IMG/VR virus record: IMGVR_UViG_3300022539_000388 | Span: 1-21,109 of that record | Origin: a virus | DNA: 21,109 nt | Strand: one strand, 5' to 3' | Part shown: positions 9,260 through 16,077 of the stretch, in pieces | Numbering within the stretch: position 1 is the stretch's first letter | How the letters are laid out: each line of letters begins with the position of its first letter | Program-made: the position numbers and the translations under genes | Notes under the pieces: model-generated | Seen by the model: the letters and a program-made list of their open reading frames with translations, nothing else | Told to the model about the DNA's origin: nothing | Database searches by the model: none

Positions 9260-9658
9260 ATGCAAAAACTTTGTGCTTTATGCCAAATAAACGAGACAGG
9301 TCGGAAGATTAACAAAATTCCGGTCTGCTCTCCCTGCTTCCGTGCAGGCGAATATAACCTGCCCGAGAACAGGGACCGCCTGCTTGATGATGTCAAGGCT
9401 GCCAGCGCCAAGCGGAAGGCGCAGAAGGCAAAGAAGGCTAAGGCTCTGGCTGCGAAGCAAGCCAAGAAACCCGCGCCCAAGAAACCCGCGCCGAAGCCGG
9501 CTAAAGCCAAGGCTGAGGCGAAAGAGCCTGAGCAGCCCGAAGAGCCGGAGTCTACCAGCAAGGATGAGCCTCAAGCCGGTGGACCGGTCGTCAAGGATGA
9601 AGTGCCTGACACCGGTGAGGGTGAGGGTGTGCCTGAAGAGCCTGCCACCGGTAGCTAA
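9260..9658 (+). CDS. Small zinc-ribbon protein with Lys/Ala/Pro-rich tail
   Basis: The 132-residue product has an N-terminal four-cysteine zinc-ribbon pattern: C5 and C8 (CALC), then C23 and C26 (CSPC). Residues about 45-85 are a low-complexity Lys/Ala/Pro segment, and the C-terminus is Glu/Pro/Gly-rich and acidic. The start at 9260 has an AAAAGGAG site nine bases upstream. It lies between head genes and the adaptor, but such basic tails also occur in DNA- or RNA-binding proteins, so whether it is a virion component is open. No family function is known to me. A 15-bp tandem duplication lies in the basic tail. The other long + frame across it is a shadow created by biased composition. Confidence 0.7.
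   Translation: MQKLCALCQINETGRKINKIPVCSPCFRAGEYNLPENRDRLLDDVKAASAKRKAQKAKKAKALAAKQAKKPAPKKPAPKPAKAKAEAKEPEQPEEPESTSKDEPQAGGPVVKDEVPDTGEGEGVPEEPATGS
9463..9492 (+). repeat. 15-bp tandem duplication inside the basic tail
   Basis: CAAGAAACCCGCGCC occurs twice back to back (9463-9477 and 9478-9492), encoding a repeated Lys-Lys-Pro-Ala-Pro unit in the low-complexity tail of the zinc-ribbon protein. The exact identity suggests a recent slippage duplication. Confidence 0.85.
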
Positions 9659-9687
9659 AGTCCGAATGAACCACACAGGAGGCGAAG

Positions 9688-9879
9688 ATGCCTACCGCAG
9701 TAGATAAGCTGACCAAAGATAGCTCCCCTGAACAAGCCAAGAAAGCCATTAGTAGCTGCATCAGTCAGATGGCTCATGAGCACCCCGATTGGGAGAACGA
9801 AAGATGCGTGGCAGCTTGCCACAACATGGCGAGGGAAAAGACCGGCAGGGATGGCTTCCTAGCGCCGAAGGGAAGGTAG
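9688..9879 (+). CDS. Small phage protein of unknown function
   Basis: This 63-residue protein has an ATG at 9688 with an AGGAGG five bases upstream, so it is very likely translated. A helical core contains ISSCISQMAHEHPDW and then ERCVAACHNMARE, giving three cysteines (two of them in the second segment) and three histidines that could bind metal or form a helical hairpin. The tail ends in basic and glycine residues. Comparable small proteins with a C-terminal 'vAiC..mA' helix are common between structural genes of phages, but their role is not known to me. The stop is only seven bases before the next start, so it is co-translated with the adaptor candidate. Confidence 0.65.
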   Translation: MPTAVDKLTKDSSPEQAKKAISSCISQMAHEHPDWENERCVAACHNMAREKTGRDGFLAPKGR

Positions 9880-9886
9880 GGGTGAT

Positions 9887-10489
9887 ATGGCAGCAAAAAG
9901 ACTATCCGGAATAATTGAAATAGCCCGACAGATGCTCCGCAACGAGTTCAAGGTTGACGAGAAAAGGGACTGGACACCGGAAGAGCTAACGCAGATAGCC
10001 CTTCATTGCCTTGTTGACATGTCAAAATCTTCTCCGCGTCAAGTCAAAGAGACAGTCAAGACCTCTGCCGGCTCAGTTGACCTTGACATTAGCAGCATAG
10101 AGAGGCTAGGGATTGCTGATGTTGAATACCCTGTAGGCAACAATCCGAGAACTTTTCGGAACTTCTCCGTATTCGGCAATACCCTGACTATGGAAATGGA
10201 CCTCTTGCCGTCTGCCAACCAAGATGTCTACCTGTATTGCAACAAGGTCCACCAGCTTACCGACTCTGCCTCTTCCCTTAGCCCACAGCTTGAGCATCTG
10301 CTCATTTTGGGGATTACCGGAAATGCTGCTGTCAACAAGTCTCTTCCCCATATAAACAAGAAGAACATCGGTGGCAAAAATGTGTTCGCGCTCATGCACC
10401 GGTGGGGTCTGGCTCAACTGGCTTTTTATAAGCAGGGCTTGTTAGAGGAAGAAGAGGCAAACCAGAATATTGACCACGCGAGAAACTAA
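9887..10489 (+). CDS. Putative head-tail adaptor / head completion protein
   Basis: The product is 200 residues. The N-terminal portion (IIEIARQMLRNEF, then DWTPEELTQIALHCLVDMS by about residue 55) matches the general layout of small helical connector proteins, in which a basic 'ARxxLxD' helix is followed by an acidic W-x-x-E/D-E-L helix. The middle is beta-rich (residues about 65-125) and the C-terminus is helical, with a run of Glu in LLEEEEANQN. Position between capsid and tail genes fits a ring that joins portal to tail. The start at 9887 has a GGGGTGAT-type site close upstream. The assignment is by pattern and place only; a generic structural protein is the fallback. Confidence 0.55.
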   Translation: MAAKRLSGIIEIARQMLRNEFKVDEKRDWTPEELTQIALHCLVDMSKSSPRQVKETVKTSAGSVDLDISSIERLGIADVEYPVGNNPRTFRNFSVFGNTLTMEMDLLPSANQDVYLYCNKVHQLTDSASSLSPQLEHLLILGITGNAAVNKSLPHINKKNIGGKNVFALMHRWGLAQLAFYKQGLLEEEEANQNIDHARN

Positions 10490-10509
10490 AGCCTAAAAGG
10501 AGGCGCAAA

Positions 10510-10920
10510 GTGGCTGAGTTTTCCGATTATTACGAGGATAAAATCATTGACCACATGCTCCGAGGACAGGCGTTTACTCCGCCTGCCACTGTCTATCTGG
10601 CGCTCTTCACCGCCGTTACTGGTCTTGAGGCTGATAACCCCACCGCCGAGGTTAGCGGTGGCTCTTACGCTCGACAGGCAATCACGCTAACAGCAGCTTC
10701 CGGCGGTGCGACAACGAACTCCGGCGCGATTACCTTCCCTACGGCTACGGCTGCTTGGGGGGTGGTAACGCATGGGGCTATCGTTGACCATCTTTCCAAT
10801 GTAACTTGGGGCACTGATGTTCATGTCCTTCTGCATAGTCCTCTGGATGCGAGCAAGGATGTTGGCATTGGCGACACCTTCAAGGTCTCTGATGGCGAGC
10901 TTGATTTGACTGTAGCCTGA
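10510..10920 (+). CDS. Small virion protein of the common 'TPPATVYLALFT' type
   Basis: The 136-residue beta-rich product belongs to a widespread phage structural type. It has an N-terminal helix ending in HMLRG, then TPPATVYLALFTA, a Tyr-Ala-Arg-Gln (YARQAITLTAA) strand, a TFPTATAAWG segment, a GAIVDH strand and a C-terminal DGELDLTVA. Such proteins occur among tail or head-fibre genes (sometimes labelled gp80-like). The exact virion location is not known from sequence. The start is GTG at 10510, preceded by AAGGAGG; the next gene starts 18 bases after the stop with its own GGAGG. I am confident of the type but not of its role. Confidence 0.7.
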   Translation: MAEFSDYYEDKIIDHMLRGQAFTPPATVYLALFTAVTGLEADNPTAEVSGGSYARQAITLTAASGGATTNSGAITFPTATAAWGVVTHGAIVDHLSNVTWGTDVHVLLHSPLDASKDVGIGDTFKVSDGELDLTVA

Positions 10921-10937
10921 CGAATGGAGGTTGACTA

Positions 10938-12122
10938 ATGGCATTTCCGGTTGTTGAGGCTACGAATACCAGCGATGATATTGGGACTAGCCATACTGTA
11001 GCCTTGCCATCAGGCATAGAGGCAGGCGATTTACTAATAGTGCTGTTCGCCTCTGATGGCGCTGAGGCTGTTGGCTTCCCCAACGAAGGCGTAGATTGGA
11101 TACAGCTACTTAACAAGTCTCACACGACAGTAGCTACACTCGCAATGGCGTATCGTATTGCTGATGGTGGCGAGGGGGCTTCTATTGAAGTAACTACCCC
11201 TTCTTCGGAGATTTCGGCTCACATAAGTCTGCGGATTAGCGGTTATTCTGGAACTCCGGAGTGCAGCGCAGGCATTATCGGATATTCTACTCTCCCTGAC
11301 CCTGACACGCTAACGCCTTCTTGGGGGTCTGATGATGTTCTTTGGGTAGCTTTTTGTGGTCAAGACGGGAATAGTAATGTCTCTACTTTTCCTTCTGGCT
11401 ACTCAGGCGGAATTAGCAAAGGCGACCTTGGCTCTTCTGGCTGTTCCATCGGTGCTGCATTTAAGGAAGCAACCGCTTCAAGCGAGAACCCACCCGTCTT
11501 CTCTATGACAGTTAACGACCAGTGGATTGCTGCTACTTTAGGGATAAAGCCTGCCGGTGGCGTAACGCATGAGGCTTCTATTACCTTCTCCGGTGCTGGC
11601 GCAATGGTGGTCAGCGCCGTCATGACCTATGCTGCCTCTATTGCCTTCGCCGGTGTCGGGACTCTTTCCATTAACGGGCAATTAGGGTTGACAGTTTACG
11701 GCTCAATATCCTTCTCCGGCGCTGGCGCTTTATCTATCAGCGCCGTCATGACCTATGCTGGCAAGGTTACTTTTTCTGGCGAGGGAAGCCTTGCTATCTT
11801 CGGCGGTTTGCTACATTCCGCGTCTATAACCTTTGGTGGAGAGGGGACTCTATCAATCTTGGGCGGTCTCTTGCTCAAAGCCAAACTGTTCATGTTGGGC
11901 AGGGGCATTTTGTCCATCAACGGAGTCCTCATATTAGCTGCTGCTATATCCTTTTCAGGCGAAGGCTTTTTGACTATAAAGGCTAGATACTTGGGCGCTC
12001 TCTTCGTTGAATGTATTACGACTCACAATCGGGATGTAGAGGTCCTCACCACTCATAATAAACAGGTGGAAGCCCTCACTACTCACAACAAGCAGATAGA
12101 CTCTAAGATTACCGGAGGCTGA
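10938..12122 (+). CDS. Repeat-containing tail or appendage protein
   Basis: This 394-residue protein has three visible parts. Residues 1-205 form a beta-sandwich-like domain common in phage tail proteins, with a HTVALPSGIEAGDLLIVLF word near the start, an HISLRISGYSG word in the middle and a QWIAATLGIKP ending. Residues 211-353 are seven degenerate ~20-residue repeats centred on ISFSGxGxLSI, likely a beta-solenoid or stacked hairpins. Residues 360-389 are three 10-residue repeats with the core TTHN, predicted as a charged helical tail. The start at 10938 has GGAGG at 10926-10930. Repeats plus the modular N-terminus suggest a fibre or surface appendage; receptor binding is possible but unproven. 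The stop codon is two bases before the next ATG, implying coupled translation. Confidence 0.7.
   Translation: MAFPVVEATNTSDDIGTSHTVALPSGIEAGDLLIVLFASDGAEAVGFPNEGVDWIQLLNKSHTTVATLAMAYRIADGGEGASIEVTTPSSEISAHISLRISGYSGTPECSAGIIGYSTLPDPDTLTPSWGSDDVLWVAFCGQDGNSNVSTFPSGYSGGISKGDLGSSGCSIGAAFKEATASSENPPVFSMTVNDQWIAATLGIKPAGGVTHEASITFSGAGAMVVSAVMTYAASIAFAGVGTLSINGQLGLTVYGSISFSGAGALSISAVMTYAGKVTFSGEGSLAIFGGLLHSASITFGGEGTLSILGGLLLKAKLFMLGRGILSINGVLILAAAISFSGEGFLTIKARYLGALFVECITTHNRDVEVLTTHNKQVEALTTHNKQIDSKITGG
11568..11996 (+). repeat. Seven degenerate ~60-bp repeats encoding ISFSGxGxLSI units
   Basis: About 143 residues are built from seven units with cores such as ITFSGAGAMVV, IAFAGVGTLSI, ISFSGAGALSI, VTFSGEGSLAI, ITFGGEGTLSI, LFMLGRGILSI and ISFSGEGFLTI. 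A 24-bp stretch is identical at 11611-11634 and 11737-11760, 126 bp apart, so at least one duplication or recombination event is recent relative to the rest. Confidence 0.85.
12015..12104 (+). repeat. Three 30-bp repeats encoding TTHN decapeptides
   Basis: Units ITTHNRDVEV, LTTHNKQVEA and LTTHNKQIDS are contiguous and each is exactly ten codons. Nucleotide third positions differ between units while the amino acids are held, so the repeat is under protein-level selection rather than being a fresh slippage product. They sit at the extreme C-terminus of the repeat protein. Confidence 0.85.
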
Positions 12123-12123
12123 C

Positions 12124-12636
12124 ATGGAAGTTGAAACTATCGGGATATTCTTAACCAGAGCGAGCGTCAGGACGATTATTTTCGTCAAGGGGGATGACGG
12201 CGAACTGGCTGACCCGACAGCAGTAGAAATGCAGATTAAAGACCCTGACGGCGTTATAAAGGCAGGTTATCTTAGCGTTGCTGACTCCTCAACCTTTACT
12301 GCTGGTCTGGTCGTGGAAGGCGCATCTTCTGGCGCTAAGGGTGTCGTCATATCAAAACCCGATGGCACGACCTTGGAGCTTCACCAGATAACCGGTGTAT
12401 GGCAATCTGGTGAAGTTATAACTGATAGTGGTGCTGGCTCATCTACAACAACATCTGCTATTTTGCATGTCCCTATGGCTTATTTGGTCAAAGGGATATA
12501 CCATTATATTTACCACAAAGGCACTACTGCCGACCCGATGGACACCGGAGTTTGGGTAGTTGATGGTGATATTTGGGACGGGGCGGGGGCAGGAGCAATC
12601 AATACTCCCTTCCATAGAACATTTACGGTGGTGTAA
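12124..12636 (+). CDS. Ig-like tail/baseplate protein with an inserted beta module
   Basis: The 170-residue product looks like one Ig-type fold split by an insertion. The first part (residues about 1-48) carries VRTIIFVKGDDGELADP and IKDPDGV; the last part (about 115-170) carries AYLVKGIYHYIYH, then TGVWVVDGDIWDG and FHRTFTVV, as in N-terminal domains of tail-associated proteins. Between them, residues about 52-112 form a separate module with GLVVEGASSGAKGVVIS and GEVITDSGAGSST words, a type that recurs in phage structural proteins. The ATG at 12124 follows GGAGG at 12114-12118. Its stop overlaps the next start (TAATG), so it is coupled to the hub-like protein and probably interacts with it. 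Function in the tail is inferred from neighbours. Confidence 0.6.
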   Translation: MEVETIGIFLTRASVRTIIFVKGDDGELADPTAVEMQIKDPDGVIKAGYLSVADSSTFTAGLVVEGASSGAKGVVISKPDGTTLELHQITGVWQSGEVITDSGAGSSTTTSAILHVPMAYLVKGIYHYIYHKGTTADPMDTGVWVVDGDIWDGAGAGAINTPFHRTFTVV

Positions 12637-14741
12637 TGAGACAATTAGAGCCAGCTTTATTACGGGCGCAGAAGGACGACACCTTTGACCCGCGACCGAA
12701 GATTGTCCTCACAAAAGGCGCGGATGTAGTTACCTTTACCCATGAAGAGGCTATTGTTCCCGAGCATCTTGAAGAGCCTTTTCGTGTCAATGCCAAGGTC
12801 GTCATTGATAATAGCGAACATGAACTCAGCAACAAGAATTTCAAGGGATACAGAGTAGGTATATCTTACGGCTACCTGACCAGAGACGGGCTGAAATACT
12901 CCCTGACCTCTCCGCTTACAGTGGTCTCTCAGGAAATATTTAGCGGGGAGGAAGACTACTGCGAACTAAGGATGATTGGCATACCTGATATGCTTTCACT
13001 GGACAGGGCGAGTGAAGGATACTACCCGCGTCTAAACACAGAGACCGGCTTATATGAACCAGCCGGTAGCGGAGACAAGAATGTTAAAACCCTGATTACC
13101 GAAATCCTAGAGGCGACTTTTCCCTGCTATACCCATTGCCGACCATACGAGATTGTTTGGGGCAATGTTGATGGCTTAATGAACTCCTACAAGCCGAGAG
13201 CCGGCTTCAGGATATACATAAACGGAAGAAGGCTCGCTGCGCTCAAAAGGCTCTTGAATTTTACCAAGTGCGTGATGCTCTTCCTTCCTGATGGCAAGAT
13301 TAAGATTTTCCAGCCTACTACTTCAGGAACGGACTACGAATACGAATATTCAGCAGAGACCGGTCATCTGTTCTTTGCTCAGACCTATCAGGAGACAGTA
13401 GTTATCCCGAATTACATCATAGTAAAATCTCGGGATGAAGACCCTGAGACATATTCCGGCTTCGCCAAAGACCAAGATAGCATTGATGCTCTAGCCAACG
13501 CACCCACAGGCGACACTGGCGAGAGAAGGTGGTATGTCCAGACGACCCTTGATAGCAACGCTCAGGCTACTCAGATAGCCGAAGCCGTCCTTTCCAATTT
13601 TAAGCTCGGCGCGAAACTAGGCGCTGCTGATGTCCCTATGAACTGCGGGGCTGAGCTTTTTGACTATGTGAAAGTAACCGATGAGGAAGATGGGACCGAA
13701 AGAGTCGGCAACATCGGCTCTATCAGGCGAAAGTTCAATCCTGATAAGGACCTCTACAATATGGAGTTCAACTTCGGGGGCTGGTGGACAGTCGGTAATC
13801 TGGCTGCTGCGCTTGAACTGTCCGAGGACTTCGGCTCAATCGTTACCGAGTATAAAGAGGAGTTTTACAACTACCTCTATGTTGAAATGCTTGATGTTGA
13901 GTTCCTCAGCGCCATATCAGCGAACATGGGCTTGCTCACAGCCGGCGAGATACGGATTGGCGAAGGCATTTTGACCCCTACCGGATACGCAACCGGTGGG
14001 TCTCAGACGACTCTTGTTGACTCCACAGCATCTTGGACACCAGATGCCTACTACGGCATGGACATTAGGCTTATCGTTGACGGCGTTGCTTATGACAGGG
14101 TAATCCTCACGAACACCACGAATATGATAACCTTTACCGAGCCTCTTCCGGAAGGGGTTGTAGTAGCCGATGAAGACTCCTACTACTTCGGGGATATTGA
14201 AGTCCAGATGGGGGATAGCTACTTCATAAGGGGCGTGGGGACCGGCGTGGCTACTGATGGCGGTAAGACATGGCTGATTGACTCCACAAAAGATTGGGAA
14301 GAAAACGAGCATGTCGGGAAATATATACGCATCATAAAAGATGGTCAGTGGTTTCAGAAGACCATTGTATCTAATTCAATCAACATGGTTACATTCACCG
14401 CGTTGGGCGAGTGGAAGCCCTTTACCGGCTTCAGGCTTTGGACCGATGGAATATTGGGCAGGATAGCCGGCTACCTTGACGGAGTTATTCAGTATTACAC
14501 CGGTAGCGATGGCAAGTTTTACGCCGGCAACGGCAGCATAATGATACATGAGTGCGGTATGGTTGTTCACGGAGACCTCTATGGTTCAGGCTATTTGGGT
14601 GAGATAACCTTTCAGGATGGCGAAAATTCAATAAACTATCTAACGGCGTTCTTGAACGATTTGATTATGGACACTTCATACGGCTCAGGGGCTTTTAAGG
14701 TCGTAGGAAGGTTCGTAATACCCGTAGAGGCTGGTGAATAA
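12636..14741 (+). CDS. Baseplate hub / tail tip protein
   Basis: The product is 701 residues. The first ~390 residues show the pattern of gpD/gp44-like baseplate hub proteins: an N-terminal beta region with YRVGISYGYLTRDG, a region near 105-120 with ELRMIGIPDMLSLDR, a helical segment with VKTLITEILEATF, and a C-terminal part with YVKVTDEEDG and RRKFNPDKDLYNMEFNF. Residues about 450-600 are two diverged copies of one ~75-residue domain (nucleotides about 13980-14212 and 14241-14440) with the shared layout 'TG-aT-gG--T-L-DST--W....G--IR-I-DG....I-tNs-NM-TFT'. The final ~100 residues are Gly-rich beta structure. The start overlaps the previous stop. Hub assignment is by pattern, not by a catalytic site. 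Confidence 0.65.
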   Translation: MRQLEPALLRAQKDDTFDPRPKIVLTKGADVVTFTHEEAIVPEHLEEPFRVNAKVVIDNSEHELSNKNFKGYRVGISYGYLTRDGLKYSLTSPLTVVSQEIFSGEEDYCELRMIGIPDMLSLDRASEGYYPRLNTETGLYEPAGSGDKNVKTLITEILEATFPCYTHCRPYEIVWGNVDGLMNSYKPRAGFRIYINGRRLAALKRLLNFTKCVMLFLPDGKIKIFQPTTSGTDYEYEYSAETGHLFFAQTYQETVVIPNYIIVKSRDEDPETYSGFAKDQDSIDALANAPTGDTGERRWYVQTTLDSNAQATQIAEAVLSNFKLGAKLGAADVPMNCGAELFDYVKVTDEEDGTERVGNIGSIRRKFNPDKDLYNMEFNFGGWWTVGNLAAALELSEDFGSIVTEYKEEFYNYLYVEMLDVEFLSAISANMGLLTAGEIRIGEGILTPTGYATGGSQTTLVDSTASWTPDAYYGMDIRLIVDGVAYDRVILTNTTNMITFTEPLPEGVVVADEDSYYFGDIEVQMGDSYFIRGVGTGVATDGGKTWLIDSTKDWEENEHVGKYIRIIKDGQWFQKTIVSNSINMVTFTALGEWKPFTGFRLWTDGILGRIAGYLDGVIQYYTGSDGKFYAGNGSIMIHECGMVVHGDLYGSGYLGEITFQDGENSINYLTAFLNDLIMDTSYGSGAFKVVGRFVIPVEAGE

Positions 14742-15602
14742 GTGGCAGAAGCAGGCGAACTTAAAATCATCGGGACCGACTTCTGGCTCATGAACGCTCT
14801 CGGGGCAGGGCATAGCTTTACCGGCGAAGAGGTTGATGGGACTTTTGGCGAGAAGGGCAGGCTAAAGGTCAAGGGCGATTACATTCATTACATGGACTGG
14901 CATGGCGACCAGAGGCGCTTGCTTGGCAGTCTGACCGGCAACACCGGCGAAGCCGGCGATATAAGGATTAAGGGCAGATACCTTTACTACATGGACTACT
15001 CAGAAAAAGAGCGAGTCCTTATTAAGCCGATATACCCTGTCATGAATTTTAGCGGTTGGGTTAGGCATTATGAAATTCCGCCCCCTTATTTCACTTGGGA
15101 CGAACTGAGAGAGCAGGTAGGGAATGACACTAATTACGGAACAAATATTTACATGGCGAATGTCGCGCCGGCTGGTCAAGAGGATAAATGGCAGACATTA
15201 ACTAGGGGCATTTTAACCTTTGATACCTCTGAGATTGTAGGCAATGTATCCGCAGCTTTTCTGTATTTCAAGGTGTCTTCTAAAGAAGACACCTTGGGCT
15301 TAGCGCCTGACATCGTTTGCGTTTCTGTGAACCCTCAAGGCGAGGAGCACTTGGAAGGACCTGATTACTCGGAGTTCGGCACATTGCATAAAAGCGATAT
15401 TTTGCCTTGGACGAGCCATGTCTTAGGGGAGTATTCGGTCTTCACTTTGAGTCCGTCCTCTATAGTTGATGGCGATTTAACCCACTTGGGCATTAGAGTT
15501 CGCAAAGACATCACCGGCGTAGACCCGACATGGATTGCAGATACAGGCTGCGCTCTTAGCAGCGCTTTGAGTGAGGTATATCTAATCGTTCTTGAAGATT
15601 AA
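14742..15602 (+). CDS. Tail-tip / putative receptor-binding protein
   Basis: The 286-residue product begins with GTG immediately after the preceding TAA. Residues 1-97 hold three related beta units: LKIIGTDFWLMN, LKVKGDYIHYMDW and IRIKGRYLYYMDY, each followed by a charged turn, a design often found at tail-tip attachment ends. Residues about 100-286 form one beta-rich domain with an ILTFDTSEIVGNVSAAFLYF strand region, resembling carbohydrate-binding jelly-roll (DNRLRE/CBM-like) domains, and a hydrophobic final strand VYLIVLED. Last position in the tail block and a C-terminal lectin-like domain suggest host recognition; that is inference. A 28-bp near-perfect palindrome lies inside the coding sequence. 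Confidence 0.55.
   Translation: MAEAGELKIIGTDFWLMNALGAGHSFTGEEVDGTFGEKGRLKVKGDYIHYMDWHGDQRRLLGSLTGNTGEAGDIRIKGRYLYYMDYSEKERVLIKPIYPVMNFSGWVRHYEIPPPYFTWDELREQVGNDTNYGTNIYMANVAPAGQEDKWQTLTRGILTFDTSEIVGNVSAAFLYFKVSSKEDTLGLAPDIVCVSVNPQGEEHLEGPDYSEFGTLHKSDILPWTSHVLGEYSVFTLSPSSIVDGDLTHLGIRVRKDITGVDPTWIADTGCALSSALSEVYLIVLED
15269..15296 (+). repeat. 13-bp perfect inverted repeat inside a coding sequence
   Basis: CAAGGTGTCTTCT at 15269-15281 and AGAAGACACCTTG at 15284-15296 are exact reverse complements separated by two bases. It encodes the in-frame segment KVSSKEDTL of the tail-tip protein. No T-tract follows, so it does not look like a simple terminator. Confidence 0.9.
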
Positions 15603-15612
15603 GGGGGTGGAT

Positions 15613-15822
15613 ATGGACAACGAGAGCTATAAGCTGAAAACGAGGCGCTATCTGTCATGGGGTCTTGCCGGAGTAGCTTCTATAGCCCTGCTCTTCATGG
15701 TCATTTTCGGCGCTTGCACCGGTAACAACGCCATACTTTTCACAGGCTCTTCGACTTTGATTGCTGAGCTTGCCGGCATTACCGGCTTCTATCTCGGTCA
15801 GAGACGAAGCAATGGTGGCTAA
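15613..15822 (+). CDS. Two-helix membrane protein, possible holin
   Basis: The 69-residue protein starts at ATG 15613, which has AAGGGGGTGG at 15601-15610; an upstream in-frame TTG at 15592 overlaps the previous gene and has no such site. After a charged N-terminus (DNESYKLKTRRYL) there are two hydrophobic segments, about residues 13-36 (LSWGLAGVASIALLFMVIFG) and 42-62 (ILFTGSSTLIAELAGITGF), then a short basic Gln-Arg-Arg end. Size, two transmembrane helices, a charged tail and a place at the end of the structural block fit a class II-type holin, but no endolysin gene is adjacent. A short membrane protein of other function cannot be excluded. Confidence 0.55.
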   Translation: MDNESYKLKTRRYLSWGLAGVASIALLFMVIFGACTGNNAILFTGSSTLIAELAGITGFYLGQRRSNGG

Positions 15823-15879
15823 AAAGCATCAGACGCGCTGAGAGCCAAATCTGACAACATACCCTTATTCTGAGTGTAA

Positions 15880-15921
15880 TCCCCCCTCTCCACTATGGAG
15901 AGGGGGGGCTTTCCTTGTTTT
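15880..15921 (+). terminator. Rho-independent terminator of the structural operon
   Basis: CCCCCCTCTCC (15881-15891) pairs perfectly with GGAGAGGGGGG (15897-15907) around a 5-base loop, with an extra U-G pair outside, and is followed by a T-rich tail CTTTCCTTGTTTT (15909-15921). It lies 58 bases after the holin-like gene and before the early promoter, so it insulates the late block from the early block. Confidence 0.9.
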
Positions 15922-15947
15922 GTGGGGACTGGCGGGCGCTGTAATAC

Positions 15948-15959
15948 TTTCCGCGGAAA
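15948..15959 (+). promoter_or_regulatory. 12-bp perfect palindrome, candidate operator
   Basis: TTTCCGCGGAAA is a perfect palindrome in the gap between the terminator and the early promoter, about 68 bases upstream of the -35 element. Its position fits a dimeric regulator site, but no second copy was seen nearby. Apart from this palindrome and the promoter, bases 15922-16077 show nothing coding. Confidence 0.35.
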
Positions 15960-16026
15960 CATTTTGTTGCCTACAGGATACAAAGATGTTCACTGACGAA
16001 TTTCCTAAAACTCGTCTAAAAGGGTA

Positions 16027-16055
16027 TTGACAGTAGGTAAACCCTATGGTAAACT
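16027..16055 (+). promoter_or_regulatory. Consensus sigma70-type promoter for the early operon
   Basis: TTGACA at 16027-16032, a 17-base spacer, and TAAACT at 16050-16055 make a near-consensus bacterial promoter reading into the early genes; transcription would start near 16062. Two direct copies of GGTAAAC (16036-16042 and 16048-16054, 12 bp apart) lie within spacer and -10 and could be an operator. The -35 TTG is also an in-frame start codon of the regulator frame, but it would precede the predicted transcript. Confidence 0.75.
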
Positions 16056-16077
16056 TTCGGGGTCAGGGGGTGTGAAA

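Noticed and set aside
9342-9707. 121-codon + strand frame overlapping the zinc-ribbon gene
   Set aside because: An Arg/Ser/Leu-rich shadow caused by the biased Lys/Ala/Pro codons in the true frame; no start signal.
10938-12122. Diversity-generating retroelement acting on the tail protein
   Set aside because: Repeats are present, but no reverse transcriptase or template repeat was seen, and the repeat differences are not adenine-specific.
15592-15612. TTG at 15592 as the start of the membrane protein
   Set aside because: It overlaps the preceding gene and lacks a ribosome-binding site; ATG 15613 has AAGGGGGTGG at proper distance.
16027-16077. TTG at 16027 as the start of the regulator gene
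   Set aside because: This TTG is part of the -35 element, so it lies upstream of the predicted transcript; GTG 16078 has the ribosome-binding site.
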